Below are positions 16,805-27,520 of a stretch of DNA of 64,000 bases, piece by piece. The stretch is from a bacterium (GTDB lineage: Bacteria > Bacillota > Clostridia > Christensenellales > CAG-138): contig JALFDW010000025.1 of assembly GCA_022778545.1 (NCBI GenBank), forward strand, positions 62,001-126,000, read 5' to 3'. Position numbers and translations under genes: made by a program. The number at the start of each line of letters is the position of its first letter. Within the stretch, counting starts at the first letter, position 1. The notes below the pieces were generated by a model. The model did no database searches, had not been told where the DNA came from, and saw nothing but the letters and a program-made list of their open reading frames with translations.

Positions 16805-17880
16805 TGACGCAGACACAGGCGATCAAAATGATCGCCCAGCTTTCCGATGCCTATGGTGCGCCGGGCTTTGAGGATGATGTCCTCACCGTTGCCCGTTCGT
16901 GGGCCGGTGGCTTTGGAGAAATATCCGAGGACAGCATACGCAACCTGTATATCCGCCGCAGGGAAAACACAGGGCGGCGGCCGATGGTGCTGCTTGATGC
17001 GCACAGCGACGAGGTTGCTTTCATGGTGCATTCCGTCCGGGATAACGGCACGATCAAGTTTATCCCGCTGGGCGGTTGGGTGGATTATACGCTGCCTGCG
17101 CACACGGTGCGCGTGCACAACGCTGCGGGCAAGTGGATCCCCGGCGTGATCGCAAGCAAGCCCATCCATTACATGACGGAAGAAGAGGAAAAGCAGCCGG
17201 TTCGCCAGCCGGATATGTCCATCGACGTGGGTGCGCGCACCCGGCAGGAAGCGATCGAAGTGTTTGGCATTGCGCCCGGCCAGCCCATCGTGCCGGACAC
17301 CGTGTTCACTTATGATGCGGAGAATGACCTGATGTGGGGCAAGGCGTTCGATTGCCGTCTTGGCTGTGCCGCGCTGCTCGGCACGCTCGATGCCCTGCAG
17401 GGCGAAACGCTTTCCGTGGATGTGACTGCGGGCATGGCCACCCAGGAAGAGCTCGATATGCGCGGCGCGGTCATCACCGCGCGCGTTGTGAAACCGGATG
17501 TCGCCATCGTTTTTGAAGGCTGCCCGGCGGATGACACCTGTGTGCCGGAGGCGGAGATGCAGACCCGGATCAAATACGGGCCGATGCTGCGCCACATTGA
17601 CGGAGCGATGCTCACCAACCCGCGCTTTATGCGCTTTGCATTGAATACTGCGCGGCAGTATGGTATCCCTGTGCAGGATGGTGTGCGGGAGCACAGCGCA
17701 ACGAACGGTGCGTCGATCCATCTTTCCAACGAAGGCGTCCCGACAATCGTGATCGGCCTGCCGATCCGCTATATCCATACGCATATCGGGATCGCCGCTT
17801 ATCAGGATTATACGCATGCCGTACAGCTTGCCTGTGCGATCCTGCGCACGCTCAACGCCGATACGATTTTAGGGTTTTAA
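16801..17880 (+). CDS. M42-family aminopeptidase
   Basis: The 359-residue M42 metallopeptidase shows the di-metal and catalytic residues at their usual spacing: H68 and D70 (DAHSDEVAFMV), D184 (KAFDCRLGC), E216/E217 (QEELDMRGA), and a late His (RYIHTH, near 326). M42 enzymes (glutamyl aminopeptidase, TET types) trim N-terminal residues from short peptides as dodecamers in the cytoplasm. Its ATG overlaps the rpiR stop (ATGA), and iadA follows 14 nt later. A role in processing peptides brought in by Opp is inferred from context. Confidence 0.92.
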   Translation: MMTQTQAIKMIAQLSDAYGAPGFEDDVLTVARSWAGGFGEISEDSIRNLYIRRRENTGRRPMVLLDAHSDEVAFMVHSVRDNGTIKFIPLGGWVDYTLPAHTVRVHNAAGKWIPGVIASKPIHYMTEEEEKQPVRQPDMSIDVGARTRQEAIEVFGIAPGQPIVPDTVFTYDAENDLMWGKAFDCRLGCAALLGTLDALQGETLSVDVTAGMATQEELDMRGAVITARVVKPDVAIVFEGCPADDTCVPEAEMQTRIKYGPMLRHIDGAMLTNPRFMRFALNTARQYGIPVQDGVREHSATNGASIHLSNEGVPTIVIGLPIRYIHTHIGIAAYQDYTHAVQLACAILRTLNADTILGF

Positions 17881-17894
17881 GAGTAGGAGGTTCT

Positions 17895-19052
17895 ATGCTG
17901 AAGCTGTGGAAAAACTGTGATATTTATGCCCCCGCGCACCTTGGCAAACGGGATATCCTTATAATGGGCGGCAAGATCTGGAAGATCGAAGCCGATCTGT
18001 CTGCATGGGAAGCGTTCCCGGAGATCGAGGTACTTGATCTTGCGGGCCGTACTGTCTGCCCCGGCCTCATTGACCTGCATGTTCATGTAACAGGTGGCGG
18101 CGGCGAGCAGGGACCGGCTTCCCGCACGCCGGAGATCCGGCTGACGGAGCTTACGAAGAACGGCGTTACGACCGTTGTCGGGCTCCTTGGGACGGACGGC
18201 ATTTCCCGCAGCCTTGAGAACCTGCTATTCAAGTGCGCCGCGTTGGAGCAGTTTGGCATTACGGCGAAAATGCTGACCGGGAATTACCGCTATCCCTCCC
18301 CGACGCTTACGGGGGATGTGGCGCGCGACATCGCGCTGATCGACCGGGTCATCGGCGTGAAGGTGGCGGTTTCCGACCACCGCAGCTCCAATGTTTCCGG
18401 GTCGGAGCTTGCCCGCCTTGCAACGGAGGTGCGCGTAAGCGCCATGCTTTCCGGCAAGACCGGGCTCGTTGTGATGCACATGGGCAGTGGCGAACAGGGC
18501 ATGGCGCCGTTGTTCTGGGCGCTTGAAAATTCCAATGTGCCTCCGGAAACCTTCCTCCCGACCCATTGTTGCCGCAACCCGCGGCTTGTAAGCGAAGCGG
18601 TGCGTTTCAACAAGCTGGGCGGAACAATCGACTTTACCGCCGATGTGCCGGAAAGCGAAGCGGGCACAGCCGCTGCGCTCTGCTCCGCATTGGAGCAGGG
18701 GGCGGATCCTGCCCGCATCACGATGAGCAGCGATGGATGCGGCAGCCAGCCGGTTTTTGATGCGCACGGCAAATGCGTCGGCATCACTTACAGCACGCCG
18801 GCTACGCTCCTGCAGGAGCTTGGGCGCATGGTGAACCGCAACGGCCTCGCGCTTGCGGATGCGTTGCGTTTCTTCACGGAAAATCCTGCGCGGGTGATGG
18901 GCCTTGCGGGCGTAAAGGGCACGGTTTGCCCGGGCGCGGACGCTGATCTGCTCGTGCTGGATGAAAACTATTCCGTCCTCCATGTGACGGCGCAGGGAAA
19001 AACGCTTGTGGCAAACGGCGAAGCCGTATGCAAGGGCACATTTGAAGAATAA
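17895..19052 (+). CDS. iadA: Isoaspartyl dipeptidase (beta-aspartyl peptidase, M38 amidohydrolase)
   Basis: The 385-residue protein keeps the catalytic set of E. coli IadA, most of it at a constant offset of six residues: metal His H62/H64 (LHVHV), E71, Y131, carbamylated Lys K156, R163 (SDHRSS), H195 (HMGSG), H224 (PTHCCRN), and the catalytic Asp D280 (SSDG). IadA hydrolyses beta-Asp-X dipeptides, products of isoaspartate damage and of cyanophycinase. GGAGG precedes the ATG. It is the third gene of the rpiR operon and functionally matches the cyanophycinase on the opposite arm. Confidence 0.96.
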   Translation: MLKLWKNCDIYAPAHLGKRDILIMGGKIWKIEADLSAWEAFPEIEVLDLAGRTVCPGLIDLHVHVTGGGGEQGPASRTPEIRLTELTKNGVTTVVGLLGTDGISRSLENLLFKCAALEQFGITAKMLTGNYRYPSPTLTGDVARDIALIDRVIGVKVAVSDHRSSNVSGSELARLATEVRVSAMLSGKTGLVVMHMGSGEQGMAPLFWALENSNVPPETFLPTHCCRNPRLVSEAVRFNKLGGTIDFTADVPESEAGTAAALCSALEQGADPARITMSSDGCGSQPVFDAHGKCVGITYSTPATLLQELGRMVNRNGLALADALRFFTENPARVMGLAGVKGTVCPGADADLLVLDENYSVLHVTAQGKTLVANGEAVCKGTFEE

Positions 19053-19076
19053 AAGCACCGGCTTTTTCAAAAAGCA

Positions 19077-19112
19077 AAAGGGGCTGTCCGGATCATTTCG
19101 GACAGCCCCTTT
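19077..19112 (+). terminator. Terminator of the rpiR-M42-iadA operon
   Basis: A perfect 14-bp stem (AAAGGGGCTGTCCG, 8-nt loop, CGGACAGCCCCTTT) begins 24 bases after the iadA stop. Confidence 0.85.
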
Positions 19113-19336
19113 AAATGTCGAAAAAGTGGAAGGTTCCACTTTTTCGAGAATTTCTCAAGGACGCTTGCGCCTGTGGCGCGGCCAGCCGTCCTTGCAGAGA
19201 AAGTCTTGCTCCGCAAGCGCTTTTGCGGACCCGGCGTACATGCCGCCAGATCCAAATGAAGCCTCCGGGGGCTGCGGCCCCCGAACCCCTAAAAGAGTTT
19301 ATCGACAGACTGAGAAACTGAAAGCGCTTTTTGCTG
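19113..19336. repeat. Intergenic block of hairpins, possible dispersed repeat
   Basis: No gene is evident. It contains a perfect 12-bp stem (19119-19130 with 19135-19146), several GC-rich partial inverted repeats, and a GGGGGC-tgcg-GCCCCC hairpin (19267-19282) followed by GAACCCCTAAAAGAG. The style is that of small non-coding repeats scattered between clostridial genes, but only one copy is in this window. Confidence 0.45.
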
Positions 19337-20746
19337 TCAGGTTTCGGAAACGGCGCCCGGCACGATGGTGCGGATCCACTTCCCGCTCTTTACAAACAGG
19401 TATCCAGCAATGCATTTGACGATCTCAAGCGCGGTGCAGATGAGGAACATCGGCACGATGGCGATGCTTGTGAAGCGCGAAAGCACAAATGCCACGGGGA
19501 TGCATACGAGCCAGACATAGCCGCTGTCAAAGAGCATGGTGATCTTCGTTTGCCCACCGGAACGCAGCGTGAAGTAGCATGCGTGGGTGAACGCGTGGAA
19601 GGGCATGCTGCATGCGCTGATGAACAGGAATGCGGCAGCAAGTGCCTTCACTTCCGTTGTGGTGTTGTAAAGCTCGGGGATCAGACTGGAGGTGGCGGCA
19701 AGCAGCCCGCCCAGCACAAAACAGGTGGCAACGCTGAACGCGATCATCTGCCAATCCGTCACGCGGGCCTCCTCGCGTTTGCCTGCGCCGAGCAGATTGC
19801 CCACCACGATGCCGATCGAGGAGCCGAGTGACGCGAAAACGATGTTGAACAGCTGCGATACCGTGCTTGAAATGTTCACCGCGGCGATCACGGCAAGGCC
19901 GCGCGTGGAATAGCATTGGTTCAGGAATGACATGCCCACGGACCACAAAGCTTCATTGAGCAGCAGCGGCGCTCCTTTTTGCACGATGTGCAGCGCGAGC
20001 GCACGCGGAACGCGCAGCGAACGGTATGCGTCCATGAAAAACGGCGTGCGTTCCGGGTGGGCGTGGGACCAATACATGATGAGCCCAAGCTCCACAAAGC
20101 GGGAGACCACGGTCGCCGTGGCCGCGCCTGCGGCACCCATGGCAGGCAGGCCGAATTTCCCGAAAATAAGCAGGTAATTCAGCACGAGGTTCGTCAGCAC
20201 GGCAGCAATGCTTGCTGCCATCGGGCGCAGGGTTTCCCCCGTTTCGCGCAGCGTGGAAGCATAGGCCTGTGAGAGCGCATAAGGCACAAGGCCAAGGAGC
20301 ATGATGCGCATGTATTCCTGCCCATAATGGAGCGTCAGCGCAAGGTCGCCTTCCGCGCTGCCTTCGTGCAGGAACAGGCTGATGAGCGGTGCGTTCCAGA
20401 AGCCGAATGCGATGAGGCAGATTGCGCAGATGAGGATGCAGACGATCAGCTTGAAACGGAACACGCTCCGGATGCCCTCAACATCCTTTTTACCGGCGAA
20501 TTGCGCGCCGAAAATGCCTGCGCCGGAAAGGCCGCCGAAGATGCACAGGTTGAAAATGAAGATGAGCTGGTTGGCGATGGCCACGCCGGACATCTGTTCC
20601 GTGCCGAGGCGGCCGACCATAAGGTTGTCGAGCAGGCCGACAAACTGCGTGATGCCGTTTTGAATCATCACCGGCACGGCGATCGCAAGCACGGTGCGGT
20701 AAAAGCTTTTTGTTCCGATCAAAGAGCGAAGTTTCATGGTGCACAT
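19337..20746 (-). CDS. MATE-family efflux transporter
   Basis: The 469-residue protein has twelve hydrophobic helices in two MATE repeats, with family stretches such as AIPVMIQNGITQFVGLLDNLMVGRLGTEQMSGVAIANQ and GAAGAATATVVSRFVELGLI. MATE proteins export cationic drugs or metabolites using Na+ or H+. A Na+ gradient would fit the energy genes nearby. Two in-frame starts (20746, 20737) exist, neither with a clear ribosome site. It is monocistronic. Substrate unknown. Confidence 0.93.
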   Translation of the reverse strand: MCTMKLRSLIGTKSFYRTVLAIAVPVMIQNGITQFVGLLDNLMVGRLGTEQMSGVAIANQLIFIFNLCIFGGLSGAGIFGAQFAGKKDVEGIRSVFRFKLIVCILICAICLIAFGFWNAPLISLFLHEGSAEGDLALTLHYGQEYMRIMLLGLVPYALSQAYASTLRETGETLRPMAASIAAVLTNLVLNYLLIFGKFGLPAMGAAGAATATVVSRFVELGLIMYWSHAHPERTPFFMDAYRSLRVPRALALHIVQKGAPLLLNEALWSVGMSFLNQCYSTRGLAVIAAVNISSTVSQLFNIVFASLGSSIGIVVGNLLGAGKREEARVTDWQMIAFSVATCFVLGGLLAATSSLIPELYNTTTEVKALAAAFLFISACSMPFHAFTHACYFTLRSGGQTKITMLFDSGYVWLVCIPVAFVLSRFTSIAIVPMFLICTALEIVKCIAGYLFVKSGKWIRTIVPGAVSET

Positions 20747-20816
20747 CCGTTCGTTCTGCTTAAAATCAAATTACATTTAATCATAGCATAAACTGCGGAA
20801 AATTGCATCCTGTGGA

Positions 20817-23280
<2,464 letters not shown>

Positions 23281-23291
<11 letters not shown>

Positions 23292-24801
23292 TGCGTTCCT
23301 CCAGGAAAGCGTCCATGGCTTTTTTCAGGGTCGAAATTTCCTCCGGGTTCAGGTCGCCTGTGGATTCAATGGCGCGGAGAGAACCCGGGCAGGCGGCGCG
23401 CACATAATCCAGCAGCGCGTATTTCGCCGCACTGATTTCGGAAAGAGGCATGTCGGAGAACACGTTGTGCGCAAGCGCGAGCAGCAGCACCGCTTCAGAG
23501 GCTACGGAAAGCGTTTCCTCCTGCCCCTGCTTGAGCACTTCCATCATGCGTTCACCGCGGTGGATCTGCGTGGCCGTTGCGGCGTCGACCTCTGCGCCGA
23601 ACTGCGAGAACACCGCAAGCTCCCGGTATTGGGCGATGGCAAGGCGGAGCCGGCTGCCGATCCACTTGATGGCAGGATGTTGTGCGGAACTGCCGATGCG
23701 CGAAACGGAAAGCCCCACGTTGATGGCGGGGCGCTGCCCCGCAAAGAACAGATCCGATGAAAGAAAAATCTGCCCGTCCGTAATGGAGATGATGTTTGTG
23801 GGGATGTAGGCGGAAATATCCCCGCCCACGGTCTCCACGATGGGGAGCGCCGTCATGGAGCCGCCGCCGAGCGTGGGGGAAAGCTGCGCGGCGCGCTCAA
23901 GAAGGCGGCTGTGCAGGTAAAAAATGTCGCCGGGGTAGGCTTCGCGCCCTGCGGGGCGGCGGAGCAGCAGGGACATTGTGCGGTAGGCGACGGCATGCCT
24001 GGAAAGGTCATCATATACGATGAGCACATCGCGCCCCTCGTACATGAAGTGTTCCGCAATGGCGCAGCCGGCAAAGGGTGTCAGATACTGCATGGCGGCG
24101 CTATCGCTTGCGGAGGAGGCGACCACGATGGTGTGCTCCATGTCGCCGGATTCCCGAAGCTCGTGCACGATGCGCGCCGTGGTGGCCGCCTTCTGTCCGA
24201 TGGCGCAATAGATGCAGATCACGCCGTTGCCGCGCTGGTTGCGGATGGCGGAAAGGGCGATGGAGGTTTTGCCCGTCTGTCGGTCGCCGATGATGAGCTC
24301 CCTTTGCCCGCGGCCGATGGGGATCATGCTGTCGATGGCGAGGATGCCGGTCTCAAGCGGGCGTTTGACGGGGGCCCGGTCGATGATGCGCGGCGCGCGG
24401 CTTTCCACCCTGCGCGTTTCGAGGGTGGAGAGCGGCATGCCGTCAAGCGGGCGGCCGAGCGGGTCGAGAACGCGGCCGATCAGAGCGTCGCCTACGCAGA
24501 TGTCCGCGACGCGGCCCGTGCCGCGCGCGACCGTCCCCGCGGCAACGAACGCATCCGCGTTGAGCAGCGCTGCGCCGATGGTATCCTCGGAAAGATCCAG
24601 CACAAGGCCGTAAACGTCGTTATCGAACTGTAGGATCTCTCCATAGCGGCAGCCGGAAAGGGCGTGGACGGTGATGACGTCATCCTTTGCGCTTTGCACA
24701 ATGCCGTAGCGATAGACGGAAGGCTGGAACCGGTATTCGCCGATCTTTTCATGCAGGAACGCGCTCAGTGCGGCGCGCTCCGCGTCGCTGCGAATGGTCA
24801 T
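23281..24801 (-). CDS. atpA: ATP synthase F1 alpha subunit
   Basis: The 506-residue alpha subunit has the P-loop GDRQTGKT (near 171), the beta-barrel start YGIVQSAKDDVITVHALSGC, and the family's C-terminal helices. Its N-terminal helix (residues 1-25), which in other species docks onto the N-terminal domain of delta, is present even though that delta domain is missing here. Confidence 0.97.
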
Positions 24802-25070
24802 ATTTCCTCCTGTTCCGGCACACGCGCGGGCGCGTTCATCGCCTCCACAAGGTATGCACTCACGCCCGCAAGCTGCGTTTTGCCGCTTGCATCATAGACG
24901 GTGCCGCGGATGTAGGCAATGAAGCCGCAAAGCAGAGCAGGGTCTTCCCGCACGTCGAACTGCACACCGTAGCCGAGCCGGTCCGCAAAGCCTTTTTCGA
25001 TACGCCGGATCAGCGCATCGTCATACGGCGGGGCAATGCGCAGGATCGGGTTTTTCCGCACGGTGCTCAT
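24798..25070 (-). CDS. atpH: ATP synthase delta subunit reduced to its C-terminal domain
   Basis: The 90-residue protein matches only the C-terminal domain of delta (about 105-175 of normal delta: a helix, then DVREDPALLCGFIAYIRGTVYDASGKTQL and a final helix). The six-helix N-terminal domain that grips the top of F1 through alpha is absent. No missing piece is found in atpF or in another frame. It overlaps both neighbours by ATGA, so it is an intact gene and not a frameshift. This makes the stator attachment unusual. Confidence 0.85.
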   Translation of the reverse strand: MSTVRKNPILRIAPPYDDALIRRIEKGFADRLGYGVQFDVREDPALLCGFIAYIRGTVYDASGKTQLAGVSAYLVEAMNAPARVPEQEEI

Positions 25071-25555
25071 GCGCCGCCCTCCGTGCCGCGGAAGAAGCGC
25101 TCCACGATCTCCCGGTTATCCTCCAGTGTAACTTCGCGGGAGAGAATGTGTGCGGCGATGTCGCCCGCAAGGCTAACGACCTCCGTGTGCGCATGCTCGA
25201 TTGCTGCCTGCTTTTCCTGCTGTGCCTGGGCGCGGGCCTTTTGCAGGATGGCCTTTGCTTCATCCTGGGCGTTGTCCACGATGTGCTCGGCGTCGATCGC
25301 CGCGTTTTCAATGGCCTCATGGGAGAGCTGGCGCGCTTTTTCCCCGGTCGCGGCAAGCTCGGCCTTCGCCTCGGCCAGGTATTCGTCCGCCTCCGCGCGG
25401 GTGGCTGCGGCCTCCGCGAGCGTCTGTTCCACGCGCTCCCTGCGCTTGTGCATGAATTTGCTTATGGGCTTATAGAGCAGCAGGTAAAGCAGCACGAAGG
25501 TCACGATGAAATTGATGATATGGATCAGGATATCCAGTGGGTTCAGTCCGTCCAT
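25067..25555 (-). CDS. atpF: ATP synthase Fo b subunit
   Basis: The 162-residue protein has one N-terminal membrane helix (PLDILIHIINFIVTFVLLYLLLYKPI) and a long charged, Ala/Glu-rich coiled coil forming the peripheral stalk. The start at 25555 is set by AAGGAGG; the longer frame to 25657 would run through atpE's end. Its length is normal, with no fused delta domain. Confidence 0.95.
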   Translation of the reverse strand: MDGLNPLDILIHIINFIVTFVLLYLLLYKPISKFMHKRRERVEQTLAEAAATRAEADEYLAEAKAELAATGEKARQLSHEAIENAAIDAEHIVDNAQDEAKAILQKARAQAQQEKQAAIEHAHTEVVSLAGDIAAHILSREVTLEDNREIVERFFRGTEGGA

Positions 25556-25592
25556 ACAGCCTCCTTGCCAAGAGAAAAATGAATCCGAACCA

Positions 25593-25811
25593 TCAGCTGA
25601 ACAGCATGATGAGCGCGATGACGAAGCCGTAGATCGAGGAGGCTTCCGTAAGCGCAAGGCCCATCATCAGCATGGATGTGATCTTGCCGGAGGCTTCCGG
25701 CTGCCGGGCGACGGCTTCGACTGCCTTGCCCGTGGCAAGCCCTTCGACGATGCCGCAGCAGGCGGCGGGGATGAGGCAGAGCGCAACGCTTAAAGAGATT
25801 TGAGGATCCAT
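25593..25811 (-). CDS. atpE: ATP synthase Fo c subunit, two-carboxylate type
   Basis: The 72-residue proteolipid has two membrane helices joined by the conserved loop ARQPEA. The ion-binding Glu is E56 in helix 2 (LTEASSIYG), and helix 1 has E23 (GIVEGLATGKAVE) where Na+-binding c subunits usually have Gln. S58 and Y61 align with the Thr and Tyr of the Na+ site. This two-carboxylate pattern is that described for the Na+-coupled Fusobacterium nucleatum rotor. The helix-1 Gly repeat is partly replaced (Cys, Val). Confidence 0.95.
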   Translation of the reverse strand: MDPQISLSVALCLIPAACCGIVEGLATGKAVEAVARQPEASGKITSMLMMGLALTEASSIYGFVIALIMLFS

Positions 25812-25829
25812 GGGGTATACTCCTTTCGG

Positions 25830-26741
25830 TTATTCGGTCGTCGCTTCGTTGATGTTGATCAGCGTAAGCGTAATGAAGATGAACGCCTGTACGAGGGCGG
25901 CGAACACGTTGAAGTAAAGCCCGAGCACGCTCGGGATGCCGACTGCGGCGGAGCCTAAGAAGCTGTAAACGAGATCCATGACGATCATGCCGCTTACGGT
26001 GTTGCCGAACAGCCTGCATGCCATGGAAACCGGGTTGGCGAGATCCGTGACGATGCGGATGGGCATGAGGAGCGGGCTCGGGCTTGCGAGGCTCTTGAGC
26101 CTGCCGCGCACGGAGCGCTGGCGGAAGCCATACCAGTTGGCCATGACAAAGCTGATGAGGGAGAGCGCAAAGGTGAACGTGATGTCGGAGGAGGGGGAGC
26201 GGAAGCCGATGAGCTCCGCCACCGCATAGCCGAGGAGCACCGCGCCGACCGTGAAGATATAGCCGAACATCGGCTGGCCGAGATACACCGTTTTGGAGGA
26301 GGAGTAGCCTTCCGCAAGCTCCACGAGCGCTTCGAGCACGTTCTGGATCCTGCGGGGCACGATCTCAAGCCGGGGGATCACGAAGATGCGCAGCAGCAGT
26401 GCAATGAAGATGAGCGCTGCCATCACGCCCCAGCCCACGACCATGGTGGTGCTTGGCGTATAGCCGAAAACGGAGAACTCCGCCCGCGGCGGGATGATGC
26501 TGACCGTGAGCTCCTCATGCGGCAGGTCGCCGAAGATCAGCGGCAGGATGTTGACGAGAAAAATCCATATGCCGATTACGGAAAGCACGGTCCAAAGCGT
26601 TTTACGGCGCTTCGGCCACTTTGCCGGTGCGCCGTCTGCTGCTGCGGCTGAGGCCTTCTTTTGTGCCGCGCGGCGCAGGAAAAAGCCGGCGAGTGCAAGC
26701 GCAAGGCCGATGAGCGGGGGGATAAAGTCGCGAAAATGCAT
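25830..26741 (-). CDS. atpB: ATP synthase Fo a subunit
   Basis: The 303-residue protein has the essential Arg in SMACRLFGNTVSG and the last-helix pattern NVFAALVQAFIFITLTLIN. It begins with an extra hydrophobic N-terminal region (about 1-60) before the usual a-subunit fold, then a periplasmic-side loop. It forms the ion half-channels next to the c ring. It lies 4 nt after atpI. Confidence 0.95.
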   Translation of the reverse strand: MHFRDFIPPLIGLALALAGFFLRRAAQKKASAAAADGAPAKWPKRRKTLWTVLSVIGIWIFLVNILPLIFGDLPHEELTVSIIPPRAEFSVFGYTPSTTMVVGWGVMAALIFIALLLRIFVIPRLEIVPRRIQNVLEALVELAEGYSSSKTVYLGQPMFGYIFTVGAVLLGYAVAELIGFRSPSSDITFTFALSLISFVMANWYGFRQRSVRGRLKSLASPSPLLMPIRIVTDLANPVSMACRLFGNTVSGMIVMDLVYSFLGSAAVGIPSVLGLYFNVFAALVQAFIFITLTLININEATTE

Positions 26742-26745
26742 CCGA

Positions 26746-27006
26746 TCAGTCCTTTTTCTTTTTTTCGATCAGCAGATTGGCGGCGGCTGAAAGGACGAGC
26801 CCGCCGCAGAAACCGCCGCCCGCAAAGGGCAGGAGTTTTACGTTTATCATGGCGCAGCCAAGAAGCAGCACGATTGGGACGGGAAGCTGGGACAACAGCA
26901 TCAGGGCGGAAGGGTTCTTCCCTTCGGAGAGCGGCCGGAGGGTGCGGCGCAGCAGGAAAAACTGGCCGACCCCGCAGGCGATCCCGGCGATGAGCGCAAG
27001 CACCAT
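26746..27006 (-). CDS. atpI: AtpI-like ATP synthase assembly protein
   Basis: The 86-residue protein has three predicted hydrophobic helices, with SEGKNPSALMLLSQLPVPIVLL and a Lys-rich end (EKKKKD). Size and position directly before atpB fit subunit I, which assists c-ring assembly. Sequence identity to AtpI is not obvious, so the symbol rests mainly on position and topology. Confidence 0.7.
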   Translation of the reverse strand: MVLALIAGIACGVGQFFLLRRTLRPLSEGKNPSALMLLSQLPVPIVLLLGCAMINVKLLPFAGGGFCGGLVLSAAANLLIEKKKKD

Positions 27007-27008
27007 GG

Positions 27009-27323
27009 TCAGAACCTCAAAAACTGCTCACAATCGAGCACGAACACCGTAGCGCCGCCAACGGTCACTTCCGTTTCGGGGGAATCCAGCCCATCGAGGG
27101 AAGGGGTGGGCACAAGGCGCGTGCGGCTGTGGGAATACTTGTTGATGAGCGCGAGCGCTTCTTCCAGCCTGTCTTCGCTCACGCCGGTCATGATGGTGAC
27201 GTTTCCTTCCTTGAGCAGTCCGCCCGAGGATGTGAGCTTGGTAGAAGAAAAGCCACTTTTTGTGAGGTGTTTGATGACGCCAGCAACATCATCCAGGTTG
27301 ATGATCGCAAGAATTAACTTCAC
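27009..27323 (-). CDS. darA: PII-like cyclic di-AMP receptor (DarA/PstA family)
   Basis: The 104-residue protein begins MKLILAIINLDDVAGVIKHL and carries the TKLTSSGGLLKEGNVTIMTGV segment typical of PstA/DarA, a trimeric PII-like protein that binds c-di-AMP. GGAGG precedes the ATG. It ends 2 nt before atpI with no promoter or terminator between, so it is the first gene of the ATP synthase operon. The link suggests that c-di-AMP, a signal of K+ and osmotic state, is tied to ion-coupled ATP synthesis, but no contact with the enzyme is shown. Confidence 0.9.
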   Translation of the reverse strand: MKLILAIINLDDVAGVIKHLTKSGFSSTKLTSSGGLLKEGNVTIMTGVSEDRLEEALALINKYSHSRTRLVPTPSLDGLDSPETEVTVGGATVFVLDCEQFLRF

Positions 27324-27355
27324 GTTTTCTGCCTCCGTAGTACTTCCTATGATTC

Positions 27356-27385
27356 AATATATCATGAAACAAGCCGCGAATGTAA
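27356..27385 (-). promoter_or_regulatory. Promoter candidate of the darA-atp operon
   Basis: On the minus strand, TTACAT (complement of 27380-27385), an 18-nt spacer and TATATT (complement of 27356-27361), about 33 bases before darA. The surrounding 120 bases are AT-rich and hold no gene. Confidence 0.5.
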
Positions 27386-27470
27386 GCCGGAAATGTAACA
27401 TTAATGAAAACAAATATAATAATAGTGGCGTTAAGAATATTAACGTTTTTCATGAAATCTTAACGGGGCG

Positions 27471-27505
27471 CAAAAAAACAGGCGGATACGCTGTGTATCC
27501 GCCTG
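27471..27505 (-). terminator. Terminator of the folT-rimK-mrp operon
   Basis: An 11-bp stem (CAGGCGGATAC / GTATCCGCCTG) followed on the minus strand by seven T, 16 bases past the mrp stop. Confidence 0.92.
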
Positions 27506-27520
27506 CCGTTTGCACTTTGT

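Noticed and set aside
19113-19336. Small protein genes in the hairpin block
   Set aside because: Short frames there follow the inverted repeats, and none has a ribosome site.
25067-25657. Delta N-terminal domain fused to AtpF
   Set aside because: AtpF has normal length and only the b-type helix and coiled coil; the extra codons from 25657 lie before a strong start at 25555.
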